Assembly: GCA_036785325.1 (NCBI GenBank)
Contig: JAXIVH010000001.1
Location: forward strand, 21,597,455 to 21,661,454
Reading direction: 5' to 3'
Length of the DNA: 64,000 nucleotides
Source: Urophycis tenuis
Taxonomy: Eukaryota > Chordata > Actinopteri > Gadiformes > Phycidae
Made by a program: the position numbers and the translations under genes. Below are positions 44,394-55,559 of this stretch, piece by piece; within the stretch, counting starts at the first letter, position 1, and every line of letters starts with the position of its first letter. The notes under the pieces were generated by a model. It ran no database searches. It had not been told where the DNA came from and saw nothing but the letters and a program-made list of their open reading frames with translations.

Positions 44394-44510
44394 GCCTTGT
44401 GCCTTATTTCGTATGCTGTTTGATCATGCTTGAACGGGATGAATTGACGCAGCTGGCATTAAAAACAAAAAAACAACCAGTTTTTGGAGAAAAAAAAAGC
44501 GTTGTGCTTG

Positions 44511-45916
44511 ATTAGATTAGATTAAACTTTATTGTCATTGTGCAGAGTACAAGTACAGGGACAACGAAATGCAGTTGGCGTTCTAACCAGAAGTGCAAAT
44601 GTGCAAGACATCAAAAGTGGCAGTGGTTATTAAAGTGGCGGTAATACTGAAGTACGGTAGTACTAAAGTGACATAAACAGTGCAGATTGAGGTAGTGATC
44701 ATCAAGGTATAAAAACGGTATTAAACGTTTGTTAACAGTGGTATAAACATGTAAAAAAAAGTGTAAACAATGTACAATGTAAACAATGTACAATGTGCAA
44801 ATAGTGCATGTAATAGCGATAAAATAAAAGTAGTGTACTCGTGGTGCAATAGTGCTCTAGTGCAATATAACAGAACAGAACGGGTACAACAGATGAATAT
44901 GGATTGTATGGATATGGTGGGTCAATGGCAGTTAGAATAAATACAATAAATAACATTACTAGAAATTAACTATATGTGGTATGTCCAGGGGGGGTAAGGG
45001 GGGGGGGGGGGGGGGCAGGTATTGGGTGGGCAGTGGTGAGTGTCTATGGGGGGGGGGGGGGGGGGGGAATGTTCATGTGGGTGTGGAGTTCAGGAGGCTG
45101 ACAGCCTGGGGGAAAAAGCTTCCCCTGAACCTGCTGGTCCGGGGGCCCAGAGACCTGAAGCGCTTTCCAGAGGGGAGGAGGGTGAACAGTCTATGGTTGG
45201 GGTGAGAGCTGTCCTTTGCGATGCTGTGCGCCTTAACGCAGGCACCGCTTCCTCTGGACAGCCTCGATAGAGGGGAGTGGGGAACCGGTGATGCGTTGGG
45301 CGATTTTCACCACCCTCTGCAGTGCTTTGCGGTCTGAGGCGGAGCAGTTACCATACCACACTGTGACACAGTTGGTTAGTACGCTCTCGATGGTGCTACG
45401 GTAGAAGTTCACCAGGATCTGAGGAGACAGGTGGGTCTTTTTTAGTCTCCTCAAGAAGAAGAGGCGCTGGTGAGCCTTCTTGATTAGGGCAGTGGTGTTG
45501 AGGGACCAGGATAGACTGTCGGAGATGTGGACTCCCAGAAACTTAAAGTTGGTGACCCGCTCAACCTCCGTCCCGTTAATGTGGAGGGGGGTGTGCGTGC
45601 CACCTTTTGTTTTCCTGTAGTCCACGATGATCTCCTTGGTCTTCATGGCGTTGAGGGACAGGTTGTTGTCGGCGCACCACGCAGCTAGGCACTGAACCTC
45701 CTCCCTGTACGCTGACTCAACGTTGTTGCTGATGAGGCCTATCACCGTTGTGTCCTCTGCAAACTTCACAATGGTGTTTGAACCATGTGTCGGTGTGCAG
45801 TCCTGGGTGAAGAGAGAGTACAGGAGAGGGCTCAGCACACAGCCCTGTGGAACGCCAGTGTTCAGGGTGAGGGTGGAGGAAGTGTGACCGTTGATCCTAA
45901 CAGACTGCGGTCTGTT
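44511..45916 (-). mobile_element. 5'-truncated L2-like LINE (copy G), next to copy H
   Basis: 3' tail (TAATC)n at 44511-44525. 3' UTR with poly-C tracts (plus-strand G runs at 44999-45017 and 45050-45067). The coding part is cut at 45916 inside reverse transcriptase, where the tail of copy H begins. Very similar to copy H. Confidence 0.9.
45100..45916 (-). pseudogene. Reverse transcriptase, LINE copy G
   Basis: Palm and thumb from TLNTGVPQGCVLSP to the C-terminus. The catalytic box reads FAEDTT (first Asp of the DD pair changed to Glu). FLGVHISDSLSWSLNTTALI and VLTNCVTVWYGNCSASDRKA are intact. One-base insertion near 45236 shifts the last part. The LLPSGKRY region is in the ancestral frame here, unlike in copy H. 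Confidence 0.88.
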
Positions 45917-48900
45917 GATTAGATTAGATTAGATTCAACTTTATTGTCATTGTGCAGAGTACAAGTACAGGGACAATGAAATACAGTTGGCGTTCTAACC
46001 AGAAGTGCAAATGAGCGATTAAGGTGCAGGTTGAAATGCAGAAATGCAGAATAAGGTGCAAAATTGAAAAGTGACAGTGGTTATTAAAATGACAGTAATT
46101 ATAGGTAGTTAACAAAGTGACAAACAGTGCAGATGGAGGTAGTGATCATCGAGGTATTAAACGGTTACTCACAGTGGCATAACATGCAAGTGTAAAGTGT
46201 AAACAGTATACAATGTGCAAAAAAAGTAGTGCAAATAGAAGTAAGTGTGCAGGTGGTGCAGTAGTGCTCTAGTGCAGTATAACAGAATAACAGAATGGGT
46301 ACAACAGATGAGTATGGGTTGTATGGGTATGGGAGTGGGGGGTGCAATGGCAGTTAGGAATAAATAAATAAATAACATTACTATAAATAATATATGTGTA
46401 GTATGTCCAGGGGGGGTGAGGTGTGGGGGTGCTGGATGTGCGTGTCCTTGGGGGGGTGGGGCCAGGTATTGGGTGGGCAGTGGTGAGTGTCTTTGGGGGG
46501 CGGGGTCAAATGGGTCCAGGTCATGGGTGGGCAGGGGTGTATGTCCTTGGGGGGGGGGGGGGGGGGGCAATGTTCATGTGGGTTTGGAGTTCAGGAGGCT
46601 GACAGCTTGGGGGAAAAAGCTTCCCCTGAACCTGGTGGTCCGGGTGCCCAGAGACCTGTAGCGCTTTCCAGAGGGGGAGGAGGGTGAACAGTCTATGGTT
46701 GGGGTGAGAGCTGTCCTTTGCGATGCTGCGTGCCTTACGCAGGCACCGCTTCCTCTGGACAGCCTCGATGGAGGGGAGTGGGGAACCGGTGATGCGTTGG
46801 GCGATTTTCACCACCCTCTGCAGTGCTTTCCGGTCCGAGGCGGAGCAGTTACCATACCACACTGTGACACAGTTGGTTAGTACGCTCTCGATGGTGCTGC
46901 GGTAGAAGTTCACCAGGATCTGAGGAGACAGGTGGGCCTTTTTTAGTCTCCTCAAGAAGAAGAGGCGCTGGTGAGCCTTCTTGATTAGGGCAGTGGTGTT
47001 GAGGGACCAGGATAGACTGTCGGAGATGTGGACTCCCAGAAACTTAAAGTTGGATACCCGCTCAACCTCCGTCCCGTTAATGTGGAGGGGGGTGTGCGTG
47101 CCACCTTTTGTTTTCCTGTAGTCCACGATGATCTCCTTGGTCTTCGTGGCGTTGAGGGACAGGTTGTTGTCGGCGCACCACGCAGCTAGGCACTGAACCT
47201 CCTCCCTGTACGCTGACTCATCGTTGTTGCTGATGAGGCCTATCACCGTTGTGTCGTCTGCAAACTTCACAATGGTGTTTGAACCATGTGTCGGTGTGCA
47301 GTCGTGGGTGAAGAGAGAGTACAGGAGAGGGCTCAGCACACAGCCCTGCGGAACGCCAGTGTTCAGGGTGAGGGTGGAGGAAGTGTGACCGTTGATCCTA
47401 ACAAACTGCGGTCTGTTGGTCAGGAAGTCCAGTATCCAGTTACGGAGGGAGGGGGCAATGTTCAGATCATGGAGTTTGGTGATCAGTTTGGAGGGGTTGA
47501 TGGTGTTGAATGCTGAACTGAAGTCAATGAACAGCATTCTAACATATGTATGGCTTTTGTCCAGGTGGGAGAGGGCGGAGTGCAGTGCCGTGGAAATGGC
47601 ATCCTCCGTACTCCTATTCTGGCGGTAGGCAAATTGGAAGGGGTCCAGTGTGGGTGGTAGACAGGTTTTGATGTGACCCAGGACCAGCCTCTCGAAGCAC
47701 TTCGCGATGATGGGGGTAAGCGCGACTGGGCGGAAGTCATTGAGGTCAACTGCAGTGGAGTGTTTGGGCACTGGCACGATGGTGGTGGATTCGAGGCATT
47801 CAGGGACAGTTGCTTGGGCTAGTGACAGGTTGAAGATGTCAGTCCAGACCTCAGTCAGCTGCTCTGCGCAGGCCCTGTAGACACGTCCGGGGACGCCATC
47901 AGGACCAGCTGCCTTCCGTGGATTGATCCTGCTCAGTGCTGCAAACACATCGGAGGGGGAGAGTGTGAGGGGTTGGTGGCCTGCAGGGAGCACCTCCTTG
48001 TTGACTGTATCAAAGCGCCCATAGAAGAGGTTGAGTTCTTCAGGTAGGGAGGCGTCGCAGGATTGGGGGGTGATGTGAGCGGGTTTGTAGTCTGTGATGG
48101 CCTGGATGCCCTGCCACATGCGTCGGGGGTCGGAGCCATTCGTGAAGTGCTCCTCGATCCTCAGCTTGTGGTTGCGTTTGGCCTCGGTGATGCCCCTCTT
48201 CAGGTTAGCCCTGGATGTGCTGTAGGCCTGCCGGTCCCCAGATCTGAAGGCGATGTCGCGTGCTTTCAGCAGGGCTCGGACCTCCCCGTTCATTCATGGC
48301 TTCTGGTTAGGGAAAGTAATAATTCTTTTTAGTGTAGTGACACTGTCTGTGCTGGACCTCATGTAGTCCAGAACAGAGGAGGTGTATAGGGTGATGTCCG
48401 TGTGGGAGTCAAGGGTTGCCTCCGAGGAGTGCTTACTCCAGTCATGTTTTGAAAAACATTCCTGCAGTTTAGCCTCTGCCCCTTCTGGCCAGATCTTGAC
48501 TGTCCTCACTGTGGGCTTCACACGTCTGATAAGTGGGGAGTACTTGGGGAGTAGGAACAAAGAGACATGGTCTGATTGTCCTAAGTGGGGGAGGGGGATG
48601 GATTTGTATGCATCGGCCATGTTAGTGTAAACATGGTCTAAAGTTTTGTCTCCCCTGGTGGGGCAGGGGACATGCTGTTTAAATTTGGGGAGAACGGACT
48701 TTAAGTTTGTGTGATTGAAGTCACCCGCAACAATGAAGGCTGCATCGGGGTGTGTAGTTTGTTGCTTGCTAATGGCAGAATGCAGTTCTTTCATCGCAAG
48801 CGAGGCATTAGCGTCAGGGGGGATGTAACTAGCCGTAATGATAGCAGAAGTTAAATTCTCTCGGTAGGCAGAAGGGTCTACATTTAACCATGAGATATTC

Positions 48901-49550
48901 AGCGTTCTCAGAGCAGTGACTTTCAATGATGGAAGAATCAGTACACCAAGCATTGTTGACATAGATGCACAAACCCCCACCCTTGCTCTTACCCGAGGTC
49001 GCCGTCCGATCTGCTCTGAGAACGTTGCGCTCCGCCAGGTTAATTGCGGTATCCGGGACGGAAGGGTTAAGCCAGGTTTCCGTGAAAATCAGGAGATTGC
49101 AGTCCATGATCCGTTTGTTGGTGGTAATCCACAGACGTAGTTCGTCCATTTTATTCACCAGGGATCGGACATTGGCGAGGAAGATGCTGGGAAGGGCAGT
49201 CCTGTGCGGTGCGAGGCGAAGTCTGTTCCGAAGGCCTCCCCGGCAGCCGCGGTGAATGCGTTTCTGCTGCCGCCGCCTTTCGGTGCGCCTCGGCGGGGGG
49301 GCGATCGTGGTTTGCCCCGCGAGTTTACCGATCTCAGCCGTGGTCCCGAGATCGTCGATAAAGTTGACAGGATTGCGTAACCCGATGGAAATAAGTTCCT
49401 GTCGGCTGTATGATATGTGTGCCAGGGTGTTTCTAGTTAGAAGACTCAAAACAACCAGGTATATAACAACTATTTTGCACTTTGTGGTCAGACCACCGGT
49501 TGCAGCGTGTACACGCGCCGCCATCTTGGATCCCAGGTCATGACACCTTG
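45917..49550 (-). mobile_element. Near full-length L2-like LINE (copy H)
   Basis: From a 5' end at about 49550 (CCAAGATGGCGGCGCG on the minus strand) to a (TAATC)n tail at 45917. Full domain set of endonuclease, reverse transcriptase and 3' UTR with poly-C. Three small lesions only, so it is one of the youngest elements in the window. Confidence 0.92.
46574..49524 (-). pseudogene. Endonuclease-reverse transcriptase of LINE copy H, three lesions
   Basis: ATG at 49522-49524 (MAARVHAATGG), hydrophobic leader, ISYSRQELISIGLRN, RGCRGGLRNRLR, endonuclease FLANVRSLVNKMDELRLWI, IFTETWLNPS, KSKGGGLCIYVNNAW, a frameshift near 48855, IVAGDFNHTNLKSV, LGQSDHVSLF. A nonsense TGA at 48294-48296 replaces an expected Trp in QKPWMNGEV. 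Reverse transcriptase is then open from 48293: INPRKAAGPDGVPGRV, TTIVPVPKHSTAVDLNDFRP, LFIDFSSAFNTINP, NTGVPQGCVLSPLLYSLF, FADDTT (intact catalytic box), FLGVHISDSLSW, thumb. An extra C at about 46674 shifts the last 30 or so residues; the ancestral stop is at 46574-46576. It would nick and reverse-transcribe at new genomic sites if intact. Confidence 0.93.
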
Positions 49551-49757
49551 GTGTTCTTGCGTCTGGCCATTTTGATTTGGCAGAAAAAAATGACTCTTTG
49601 AATATGGACCACGAAGCAGCCTGGCTCCACAAAATAAATAAATAAATTATTTAAGGATTCACCTCGTTAATTATTAACATAATTAACATAATTAACATAA
49701 TGTTAGAAAATAAATGTCAAGGTTAATTTAAATTTAAGAGCACATCCGAACACTTTC
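49551..49757. other. No gene recognised; (ATTAAC)n
   Basis: Contains three to four copies of ATTAACATA near 49670-49702. Confidence 0.5.
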
Positions 49758-49758
49758 C

Positions 49759-49766
49759 TATAAAAG
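49759..49766 (+). promoter_or_regulatory. TATA-box-like element
   Basis: TATAAAAG 49 bp upstream of the first ATG of the zinc-finger mini-gene. Spacing would put a start about 25-30 bp downstream and leave a very short 5' UTR. Confidence 0.5.
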
Positions 49767-49814
49767 ACGGGCCCATATCAAAGGATCACACACTTTGCTT
49801 ACGGTTTTGGCAGC

Positions 49815-50221
49815 ATGGACGCGCTTCTACTGAAGGAATGCAGTGATGTGTCGGAAATTGATCAAACGGTAAAAAATAATAGAGGTGGGCTTGGCTATGT
49901 GAAAAAGGTGATAATGGCAAGCCATTTAATTCTTGGTGCAAAAAAATGAAAATGCCAGGCATTTGCCTTTGTGTTGTTTGCCGTAAGAAAATTGTTTATG
50001 GCAGAAATGGCAAGAAAGTCCTCAGTGGCCATCAATCCGAAGCTAGCCATAAGGCTAATGTTAGAGCTCTTCGGCACACATCCTCATTGCCTAGTGCCAC
50101 AGTCACCACAACAGAGGGGGGTCCCTCCATGGCTGACCGTGTCTGCGCACAGAAAGTACGCCTGACGCATGACCTGAAGTTAGATCACTTCGGATTCACC
50201 ACTAAAAGGCCAAAAAAGTAG
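49815..50221 (+). pseudogene. Compact zinc-finger mini-gene of unknown family, one frameshift
   Basis: ATG at 49815 (MDALLLKECSDVSEIDQTVK, then NNRGGLGYVKK). A one-base slip in the AAAAAGG near 49908 moves to the frame GDNGKPFNSWCKKMKMPGIC, followed by LCVVCRKKIVYGRNGKKVLS and GHQSEASHKANV, then VRLTHDLKLDHFGFTTKRPK to a stop at 50219-50221. The C-x2-C ... H-x5-H spacing fits a BED/C2H2-like finger. About 135 residues, with a TATA-like box upstream and AATAAA at 50311. No catalytic domain follows. It may be a transposon-derived DNA-binding protein or an accessory gene; I do not recognise it. Confidence 0.5.
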
Positions 50222-50310
50222 ACCTTTCATTTAACTTGTTTAGTGCCGTTTAAAGTTATTTTTTGTGTGTGTGTGTTACACCGTTGTGTTTATTGTTAAA
50301 ACAATGTGAA

Positions 50311-50316
50311 AATAAA
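50311..50316 (+). terminator. Polyadenylation signal AATAAA
   Basis: Ninety bases after the stop of the mini-gene, followed by GCACTGACAACTTGTGCAGA. Plausible cleavage signal; not proven. Confidence 0.4.
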
Positions 50317-50524
50317 TGCTTGCACTGACAACTTGTGCAGACGATTTGTTATTTATAGCCCATTACCAAGAATGGTGAAGTCTTAAGTATAAGTATAAGT
50401 ATATATACTCTTTTGATCCTGTGAGGGAAATTTGGTCTCTGCATTTATCCCAATCCGTGAATTAGTGAAACACACTCGGCACACAGTGATCACACAGTGA
50501 GGTGAAGCACACTATAATCCCGAC

Positions 50525-52941
50525 TAGGGTTGGGACACGATTTTGTAATAGTCGAATATCCGTGACACGTTCGAATAAAGAATACTCACTTCGAATGCTG
50601 CATTGACTAGTATTGCGTTTCGCTGGGAAAGAATGCCGCATTGTTTACATAGCACTACGTCCGAACCTAATTACGTTTCACGTGGTAAAAAAAAAAAATG
50701 AAGAGGTTTCCTAGTCCCTAAACAATATTTAAGCTGACATATGCAATTCCTGCCAGAAGATGCCGCTACAGTACAGTAGAGTACAGTAGGCGAAAAATAA
50801 CAATAAAAAAAAAGTAACAAGAAGAATTTGAAACGTGCGATTGCTCAGGCTACAACAATGCAGCGAGCTAGTAAAAGTTCTGTATGGTCCTCCTTTACTT
50901 TGATCAGCGAAAATGAAGTTCAATGCAATCTCTGCCAAGTAAAGCTGGCATACCATAGATCAACCACTACCATGCACAACCACCTGAAAGCGAGACACCC
51001 CGTAGGAGTGACTTCAGGACAGCAGCAGTCAGTTGCCGCGTTCATGGTGAGGTCTTCTAAGATGAATGCTAGGCGTGCCAAACAGCTAACGGCGCTTCTC
51101 ACGAAGATGGTAGCAAAAGATATGCTGCCTATTAGCTTTGTGAAAGGAGAGGGTTTTCGAGAGTTGATTAACTTTCTTGAGCCAGAATACAAAGTTCCAT
51201 GTCGGAAAACAATCACTAGCAGACTCGAAAAACAATGAAAATGCCAGCATCCTACGCAATGATTTAGAGAATGCCAATAAAGTGTCCCTAACCACAGGTT
51301 CGTGGACGGCACTGACCACTGAATCATATGTCACCGTCACCTGTCATTACATGCTTGAATGGGAGATGCGGAGCGCTGTTCTGCAGACCAAAGCCATGCC
51401 TGAGCGGCATACGGCTGAGAATCTGGCAAATGTCCTGTAATGCGAGGGATCACTGGGGTCTCACTGGAAAAGTCACTGCCTGTGTACACGACAATGCCAG
51501 TAACATTGTTCTCGCCAATTCCCAGGCTGGGCTGGGATGGGACTCGCAGCCTTGTTTTGCACACACCCTTCAACTCGCTACAAATGACGGGTTCAAATTG
51601 CAAAACATAAACCACGTCGTTAAAGCTGCCAATCGCCTTGTATCTCACTTTCACCATAGCACGGTGGCAACAGAAGCACTGAAGCAAAAGCAACAGCTCC
51701 AAATCGTCCCTGGCCACAAGTTAGTGCAAAGCTGCCGTACCCGATGTAATTCAATATATGACATGTACGAACGCTTGCTAGAGCAGAGATGGGCTGTGTG
51801 CGCTGTCTTGTCGGACAGGACTGTCACTAAGCTATCGGACGCGCGCACACTGGAACTGGCCGATGATAGCTGGACTGTGATGGAGGAACTGATGCCAGTG
51901 CTGCACTCCCTGAAATGCGCCACTACCGCCTTGTGCGGAGAGTCAAATGTCTCTCTATCCATGATTTACCCGGTGGTTGCAAATCTTCTGTCTAAGCATC
52001 TCAAGGAAGTCCCAGAGGAGTCCAACAAAGTCACAAATTTCAAAAAAACTGTGGCGACCTCATTGAAAGCGCGGCTTGCACCTGCGGATACCAGCAGCGC
52101 ATGAAAAGTCGCCTACATTGCCTCATTTTTAGATCCCAGGCACAAACACCTGAGGTTCACAACTGATGAGGTGTGTGACACAGTTCAGGCCGAGGTGAGA
52201 ACCCTCCTGTCCATGGCCGATGACCAAGAGACCGAAGAGGCAGCGAAATGTGATGAAGGGCCCTCCGAGCCAAAACATCCCCGAAAGGATGGCTTATCTG
52301 CAGCGGCAATCGCGGTCCTATTTGGGGAGGAGTACAGTGCAGAGGGGGCAACATACACCACTGAACTGACACTGACATGGTGGAAAGCTATTCAAAAAAG
52401 ATACCCCCGCCTGGCAAAGTTGGCGAGCGCCTACTTGTGTGTGCCTGCAACGTCCGTGCCGTCGGAGCGCGTGTTCTCCTCTGCCGGCTTAATAGTTAAT
52501 AGGCTGCGCACACGTCTCCACCCCGAACACGTTGACATGTTGATTTTTCTTAATAAAAATATGCAATAGGTTTACTTCGCTATTTCTGTTAAATCCATTC
52601 GATCTCGTTGCTGAAACTGTTTCACCCGGTTCCGCCTAACAGGCAGTTAAATGAAAAACAGCGCAGCGGTTGCAATTGTAAAACTGTTTGTTTGTTGTCA
52701 TGCTGTAGCTGAGATAAATCGTTCAGGAATATGCCCATTTTACCGTTCTGTAATGTTCTTATTGATTCAGTAAACTGTTTGGTTAAGTCTACCCTTTCTG
52801 TCGTGTGTGTGTGGTGGTTGAAGGAGGGGTGTTTTTTTTTTTTTTTTTTGTGGGGGGGGGGAGGGGGTCGATTTTCGAATAAAATTCGAATAGTGTCTAG
52901 CGAATTTCGAATAATGTTTTGGACTGAAAGTCACATCCCTA
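50525..52941 (+). mobile_element. hAT transposon 2, perfect 8-bp target duplication
   Basis: 2417 bp, target duplication ATCCCGAC at 50517-50524 and 52942-52949. Ends TAGGGTTGGGACACG and, inverted, TAGGGATGTGACTTTC. TTCGAATA-like motifs repeat in both subterminal regions. Encodes a broken transposase on the plus strand. Confidence 0.95.
50828..52569 (+). pseudogene. BED-finger hAT transposase (ZBED1-like), broken
   Basis: 50857: BED finger (SSVWSSFTLI, CNLCQVKLAYHRSTTTMHNH). Then LLTKMVAKDMLPISFVKGEG; a deletion or frameshift near 51220; VSLTTGSWTALTTESYVTVT (catalytic Asp region, with the usual Asp replaced by Gly-Ser), CVHDNASNIVLAN, SCRTRCNSIYDMYERLL, VMEELMPVLHSLKCATTALC; a stop TGA at 52102; then the C-terminal dimerisation block (LTWWKAIQKRYPRLAKLASA, VPSERVFSSAGLIVNRLRT) to 52569. 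At least three lesions; non-functional. Confidence 0.88.
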
Positions 52942-53103
52942 ATCCCGACGCAGTGAGCTGCCTGCTACAGTGGGGCTCGGGGAGCAGTGAGGGGTTAGGT
53001 GCCTTGCTCAAGGGCACTTCAGCTGTTCCTACTGGTTGGGGTTCGAACCGGCAACCCGCCGCTTACAAGTCCGAAGCCCTAACCAGTAGGCCGCGGCTGC
53101 CCC

Positions 53104-53437
53104 GAAGTCTTGCAAAAAATATTGGTTTCATGTCCTCTGAACTAAATATCGAGGCAGTATGCGGCCATGACCCAAAGTGATACCTAAATAAATTTTCAGT
53201 CAGAATTTTTTTTTTGCTTTAACCCCTGAGAACTGAAATTTATCTTATGCTACAGAAGAAAAGGACACTTTTATTTGATCTTTTTATTTTTATTTTAGTT
53301 TTTTTATTTATTAAAGAGCTCTATTTTGGGTTTTCTAATTCCATGCACTGCAAAATAATACTTGTTTGGATGAAATAAATGATGACTGTTCAACTGTAAC
53401 TCAGTCCAGCTCTCTGAAACCAGAGAATGTGGTTTCA
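53104..53437. other. No gene recognised
   Basis: AT-rich spacer with T-runs between the SINE and the L2 tail. Confidence 0.5.
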
Positions 53438-54390
53438 AGTCAAGTAAACTTTATGGTCAGTTTTCATGAATGTACAGGACATACACAAAAACCGAAATGC
53501 CGTTTCCCTCGATCCCCGGTGCTAGACACGCATGCAAACATAAATATATAGGCTAAAAATATGAGCACAAAAAATCTAAATAAATGGGGGTCGCGAATAT
53601 GTACAATAGATGTAAACCGTGTAAACAGTAAGAGGTGCAGTATGGAGGGTAATAAACAGTAATAAATAAACGGTATGGACGTAGTATAAATAAACGTGTA
53701 TAAACAGTTGTATAAACAGTGTATAAAAAGTGTATACAGTATGAACAGTTATGTAACAGATTTATAAACAGATTTACAAACAGATTTCTAAACAGTATAG
53801 ACAGTGCTAAAGTGTGAAGTGGCTGTGCATGGTGGTAGGGGGTGGGGGGGTGGTGGGGCTGTGCATGGTGGTGAGCAGATGTGTGGTGGTGGATGGGTGG
53901 GGGTTAAAGTCCAGGGGGAGAGGGGTTGTGTGCAGGTGTCCGGGGTTGAATGGGTGGGGGGTTGGGTGAGGCTGGGAATGGGTGGGGCTGGGAATGGTGG
54001 GGGGGTGGGTGGGGCTAGGAATGGGTGGGCGTTAGGGCTGTCACTTTTGAGGAAAATCAAGTTCGAACGGATATCGAATATCAAGCAATGTATTCGAATA
54101 TATTAGAATATCTACCTCCCCCCCCCCGCAAAAAAAAAAAAAAAACGTAAGACAGAAGGTTGATTATGATTACAACTGTATTAGGAGTCTTGACAGTCAC
54201 AGTATATAAACATAAACAGTAGCCCACTTAGCCTGTCTGAAAAAGAAAATATATGTGAAGTGCCACTATAACAAAATTAGGCAACATGGAAAAAACTGAT
54301 CGGAACGGAACAGCACAGCACCGCACAAACACAAACAGCACGCCACAAACACACGTGACAACTTAGACAGCAGAAGGAGTAAGGCCTAGC

Positions 54391-54642
54391 CTATCCAAAT
54401 TCATTTTTTTTTATATTATTTGCTAAAAACACTAATCTATCGACTTGATCTGGATCAAGTGCAGTCCTCTTTTTGTTAACGATGTTCCCCGCGGTTGAGA
54501 ACACACGTTCAGAGCGAACGGACGTGCCGGGCACACACAGGTATTTGCGCGTCAATAGTGAGAGAAGTGGGTATTTGTCGCAGCCCGTGTCTCTCCACCA
54601 ATGCAGCGTGTTGCTGTCTGCGGGGAGAGGAGATTCAGTCAT
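54391..54642 (-). pseudogene. hAT dimerisation domain of hAT 5
   Basis: SPLPADSNTLHWWRDTGCDK, YPLLSLLTRKYLCVPGTSVR, SERVFSTAGNIVNKKRTALD, ending DRLVFLANNIKKNEFG. This is the conserved C-terminal block of ZBED-type transposases; everything upstream is deleted or displaced by the MITE. Confidence 0.88.
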
Positions 54643-54671
54643 GTAGTTTTGAAGCTCCTGGATACCATTAA

Positions 54672-55095
54672 GCCTGGTTTATACTTCTGCGTAGGGATCG
54701 CGTCGTGATCACGTAATGGCCACGCCGTTGCTCGGACGCCGTCATGAGCCCGTGATACTTCTGCGGAGGGATTGCGTTGGGTTTACGTCTCAAAATGCAA
54801 TTAATTGCCACACCGGTAGAGGGACCAGACCATTCTGGTCATTACATACGGATTACTAGCGAGTTAAAAAAAGTTTCGAGTAGAAATGAAGGCAAAAGTT
54901 TTATACGTTTTTTTTATCAACAGATATGACTATATGATACGATTGCTTTATATAATATACAGACAGCTATGTAGTTTATTATGGATTACTTTCTAAATGT
55001 CTTGATCTAACGTGACATTACCGTTCTTTATCAGGAACGGCTTTTTAACTCGCTAGTAATCCGTATGTAATGACCATTATGATCATTACAAACGG

Positions 55096-55128
<33 letters not shown>

Positions 55129-55396
55129 CATGTTGTCGCCATTATCAGTCGAAGCATTTATCAAGGCTGTGTTTACACCGTGGCGGTGTTTACGAGTGGA
55201 AACAGGAAAAGCGATCTCCAGCCAATGTAGCTCGCGGACCAATCACAGCCAAAGCCAACGCGTTGGGACGGCGTCGCCTCGACGCGCGTCTAGGATTTGG
55301 GGAGGTGCGCGTCGAGGACGTAAAGGGTCCGCAAAGGGTCCGCCCTGGGTCCGCCGTCCCAACGCGTCGCGTCGACGCGGAAGTATAAACGAAGCA
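54672..55396. mobile_element. Harbinger-like MITE with TAA target duplication
   Basis: Starts GCCTGGTTTATACTTCTGCG and ends with the inverse CGCGGAAGTATAAACGAAGC. TAA at 54669-54671 and 55397-55399 fits the TWA duplication of PIF/Harbinger. No coding region. It interrupts hAT 5. Confidence 0.7.
54837..55074. mobile_element. Palindromic MITE nested in the Harbinger-like MITE
   Basis: Perfect ~34-bp inverted repeats: GGTCATTACATACGGATTAC... at 54837-54870 and its complement at 55041-55074, enclosing about 170 bp. The microsatellite (CA)n/(TA)n follows at 55095-55130. The target duplication could not be fixed. Confidence 0.7.
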
Positions 55397-55559
55397 TAAC
55401 TAGGCCTTTAGTGTTGCGTGTGGCCGAGTTGAAAACTACGCTAATTGGCCTTTAAAAACCGATTAGTTTATTTATAGTTCGATTACGGATATTTCACGTC
55501 ATGTTCGAATGCATATTCGAATATCGAATAAAAAGTGACAGGCCTAGTGGGCGTTGGTG

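Larger units (their letters stand above)
50385..53103 (-). mobile_element. tRNA-derived SINE split by hAT 2
   Basis: Pieces 52942-53103 and 50385-50524 join at the ATCCCGAC target duplication. On the minus strand the head is GGGGCAGCCGCGGCCTACTG, then GTTAGGGC (A-box region) and GGTTCGAACC (B box, RC of 53040-53049). The tail region ends in AT-rich (ATACTTA)n near 50385-50401. A related fragment lies at about 57905-58075. Confidence 0.75.
54033..55546 (-). mobile_element. hAT transposon 5, internally deleted, perfect 8-bp target duplication
   Basis: Target duplication GTGGGCGT at 54025-54032 and 55547-55554. Ends TAGGGCTGTCACTTTT and, inverted, TAGGCCTGTCACTTTT. Carries only the C-terminal end of a transposase plus a nested Harbinger-like MITE. 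Confidence 0.95.

Noticed and set aside
44981..45270. Gly-rich plus-strand frames near the L2 copies
   Set aside because: They are antisense to L2 3' UTR poly-C tracts and coding sequence; no independent support.
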